From assembly GCA_028565715.1 (NCBI GenBank), contig JAOXYC010192466.1, positions 1 through 12,095 of the forward strand: a stretch of DNA of 12,095 nt, read 5' to 3'. The translations under genes and the position numbers were made by a program. The stretch's first letter is position 1. Every line of letters begins with the position of its first letter. Positions 11,077 through 12,095 of the stretch are shown piece by piece. Source of the stretch: Phoronis pallida (Eukaryota > Phoronida > Phoronidae). The notes beneath the pieces were generated by a model. That model was not told the DNA's origin. It worked only from the letters and a program-made list of their open reading frames with translations, and ran no database searches.

Positions 11077-11169
11077 CTTGTAATAGTTAGGTAATGAGGA
11101 AGACAGTCTGGAGGCATTAGGATTGTAGTAAGGCATGTCATGATGATCATTGTCTACTGGTCCCTGTTG
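11077..11169 (-). CDS. AGAP linker exon, Ser-rich (31 codons, phase 0-0)
   Basis: The exon is bounded by an acceptor reading tatatatttcag and a donor reading AAG|GTACTC on the minus strand, and is open for 31 codons: QQGPVDNDHHDMPYY, then NPNASRLSSSLPNYYK. The acidic/His start (DNDHHD) and the SSSLP stretch resemble the DYSSSxPSTP segment found in animal AGAPs between the GTPase-like and PH domains; this is a similarity by eye over few residues. The segment SRLSSSLP also resembles SRVRSSLT in exon 7047-7148, so it could instead be the first member of the duplicated exon set. It is the most upstream exon I can support. A tandem 67-bp repeat starts 17 bp upstream of the exon start. The donor is less consensus-like than those of the other exons. 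Confidence 0.6.
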
Positions 11170-12095
11170 CTGAAATATATACACTACATTTACTAAAACT
11201 GTGAAAACCTCGGGAGACCATGGTGTTGAATGGTCACAGCAAGGGGTCAAATACATTTACTCAAAGTGTGAACACATCGGGTGACCGTGGTGCTTTATGG
11301 TCACATGGCGTAGGATGGTTATACCGTCAAGTGAAGACTAGGGCTTCAACAATAACTTAAATAAATAATGTGGAATAAAACCAACAGTGTTTATCATGCA
11401 ATTTATGATCATGAACTCGTCGTCATCAAACAATAAATTAGTAAATTATAAATTAGTAAATTGTAAATTTAATTTATATCAGTCAATTTGACTAACATAC
11501 TTTTCATTGCAAAAAAATCTAGAACCAAGGAGATAAAACCACTTTTAATTTATTGGTCAACAATTTGGGGGAACCAAGTCAAGTAAAGTTAGGATAACCC
11601 GGACCAGAGATGGCCCTTAAGACTTCCGAAGATTTAACCATTTTCGACTTCTTGACTGTTAAATGGAAGCTATGTGGTTTGATCCCATGAGGTTTACTGA
11701 AAGTCTGAAAACTCTTAAATAAATCAAATAAGTTTTGAGTTGTGGAACATCTTTTTAAATCAAATTAGCATGCAAAGGTTTATGGCAATTGTTATTGATT
11801 ATAATTATAAGGTAAATGAGATAATTTTAATTAAAATGTTAAAACATGCAAAATTCTATATTTGACCAATGTTCTCCAAATTGGACACTAGTTATCCCCC
11901 AGTTTGCAGTTGAAAAAAACAACATATGTTTTATAAGATTTTGAAAAAAGACACTAAACTTGTCCCTTGTGTTGTGAGCTAGCACACTTAAAACTACGGT
12001 GTGAAAAGTTAGTATCTTATGTGTGTAGTGAAGATAGACTTTCATATTTCAATACAATATACAGTAAAAGCATGTAGGCTTCTTGTGTTAGTCAG
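11170..12095 (-). other. probable upstream intron, nothing coding seen
   Basis: Apart from the 67-bp tandem copies next to the exon and an AT-rich taaattagtaaatt repetition (about 11430-11475), I see nothing recognisable. The AGAP GTPase-like domain should lie further upstream, since none of its motifs occur here. Confidence 0.6.
11186..11319. repeat. two imperfect 67-bp tandem copies
   Basis: Copy 1 starts acatttactaaaactgtg at 11186 and copy 2 starts acatttactcaaagtgtg at 11253. They agree through gggagaccatggtg... / gggtgaccgtggtg... to atggtcaca, then diverge over the last 15 bp. The array abuts the acceptor side of exon 11077-11169. Confidence 0.75.

Overview
This window is eukaryotic, from an animal. 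It is AT-rich and mostly non-coding, with no operon-like gene packing. It carries one intron-split gene on the minus strand, and its introns are filled with fold-back elements, MITE-like repeats and tandem duplications. I recognise the gene from its protein as an AGAP (centaurin-gamma) family member, an ArfGAP with GTPase-like, PH and ankyrin domains. The decisive piece is a 70-codon exon (3709-3918) encoding [17 protein letters not shown] and then [16 protein letters not shown], the start of the AGAP split PH domain. The host looks like an invertebrate metazoan, but I cannot place it more precisely from this sequence.

Gene layout on the minus strand, read from high to low coordinates. Exon 11077-11169 is a Ser-rich linker piece. 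Three short, mutually similar exons follow at 9061-9138, 7047-7148 and 5405-5488; all are phase 0 on both sides and each encodes a TP...(R/K)-rich...SS motif. Next come PH exon 1 (3709-3918), PH exon 2 (2527-2650), a Gly/Asp-rich exon of the PH insert (1843-1920), and a polybasic exon of the PH insert that runs off the window edge (1-133). Exon phases chain without conflict across all eight exons. The window lacks the GTPase-like domain (further upstream, beyond 12095), the end of the PH domain, the ArfGAP zinc finger and the ankyrin repeats (beyond position 1).

The most interesting feature is the row of short similar exons. Other AGAP proteins have a single basic KRRSNLF-type linker segment just before the PH domain. 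Here three exons each offer a version of it, and a fourth possible relic lies at 10558-10650. All are frame-neutral, so this looks like a duplicated and probably alternatively spliced exon cluster that would vary a basic, Ser-rich and likely phosphorylatable linker between the GTPase-like and PH domains. Whether the exons are mutually exclusive or used together cannot be seen from DNA alone.

Other structure: the 3' end of PH exon 1, with its splice donor, is tandemly copied four times (3419-3732). A 342-bp fold-back element lies between TTAA sequences (2105-2446). A fold-back element carries degenerate tRNA-like ends in inverted orientation (2730-3175). A 300-bp GC-richer fold-back (7231-7530) lies beside one of the alternative exons. 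Two copies of a short MITE (6296-6380 and 7851-7944) flank that same exon. A near-perfect hairpin lies at 236-308. A 71-codon plus-strand open frame with protein-like composition (8060-8275) is unexplained.
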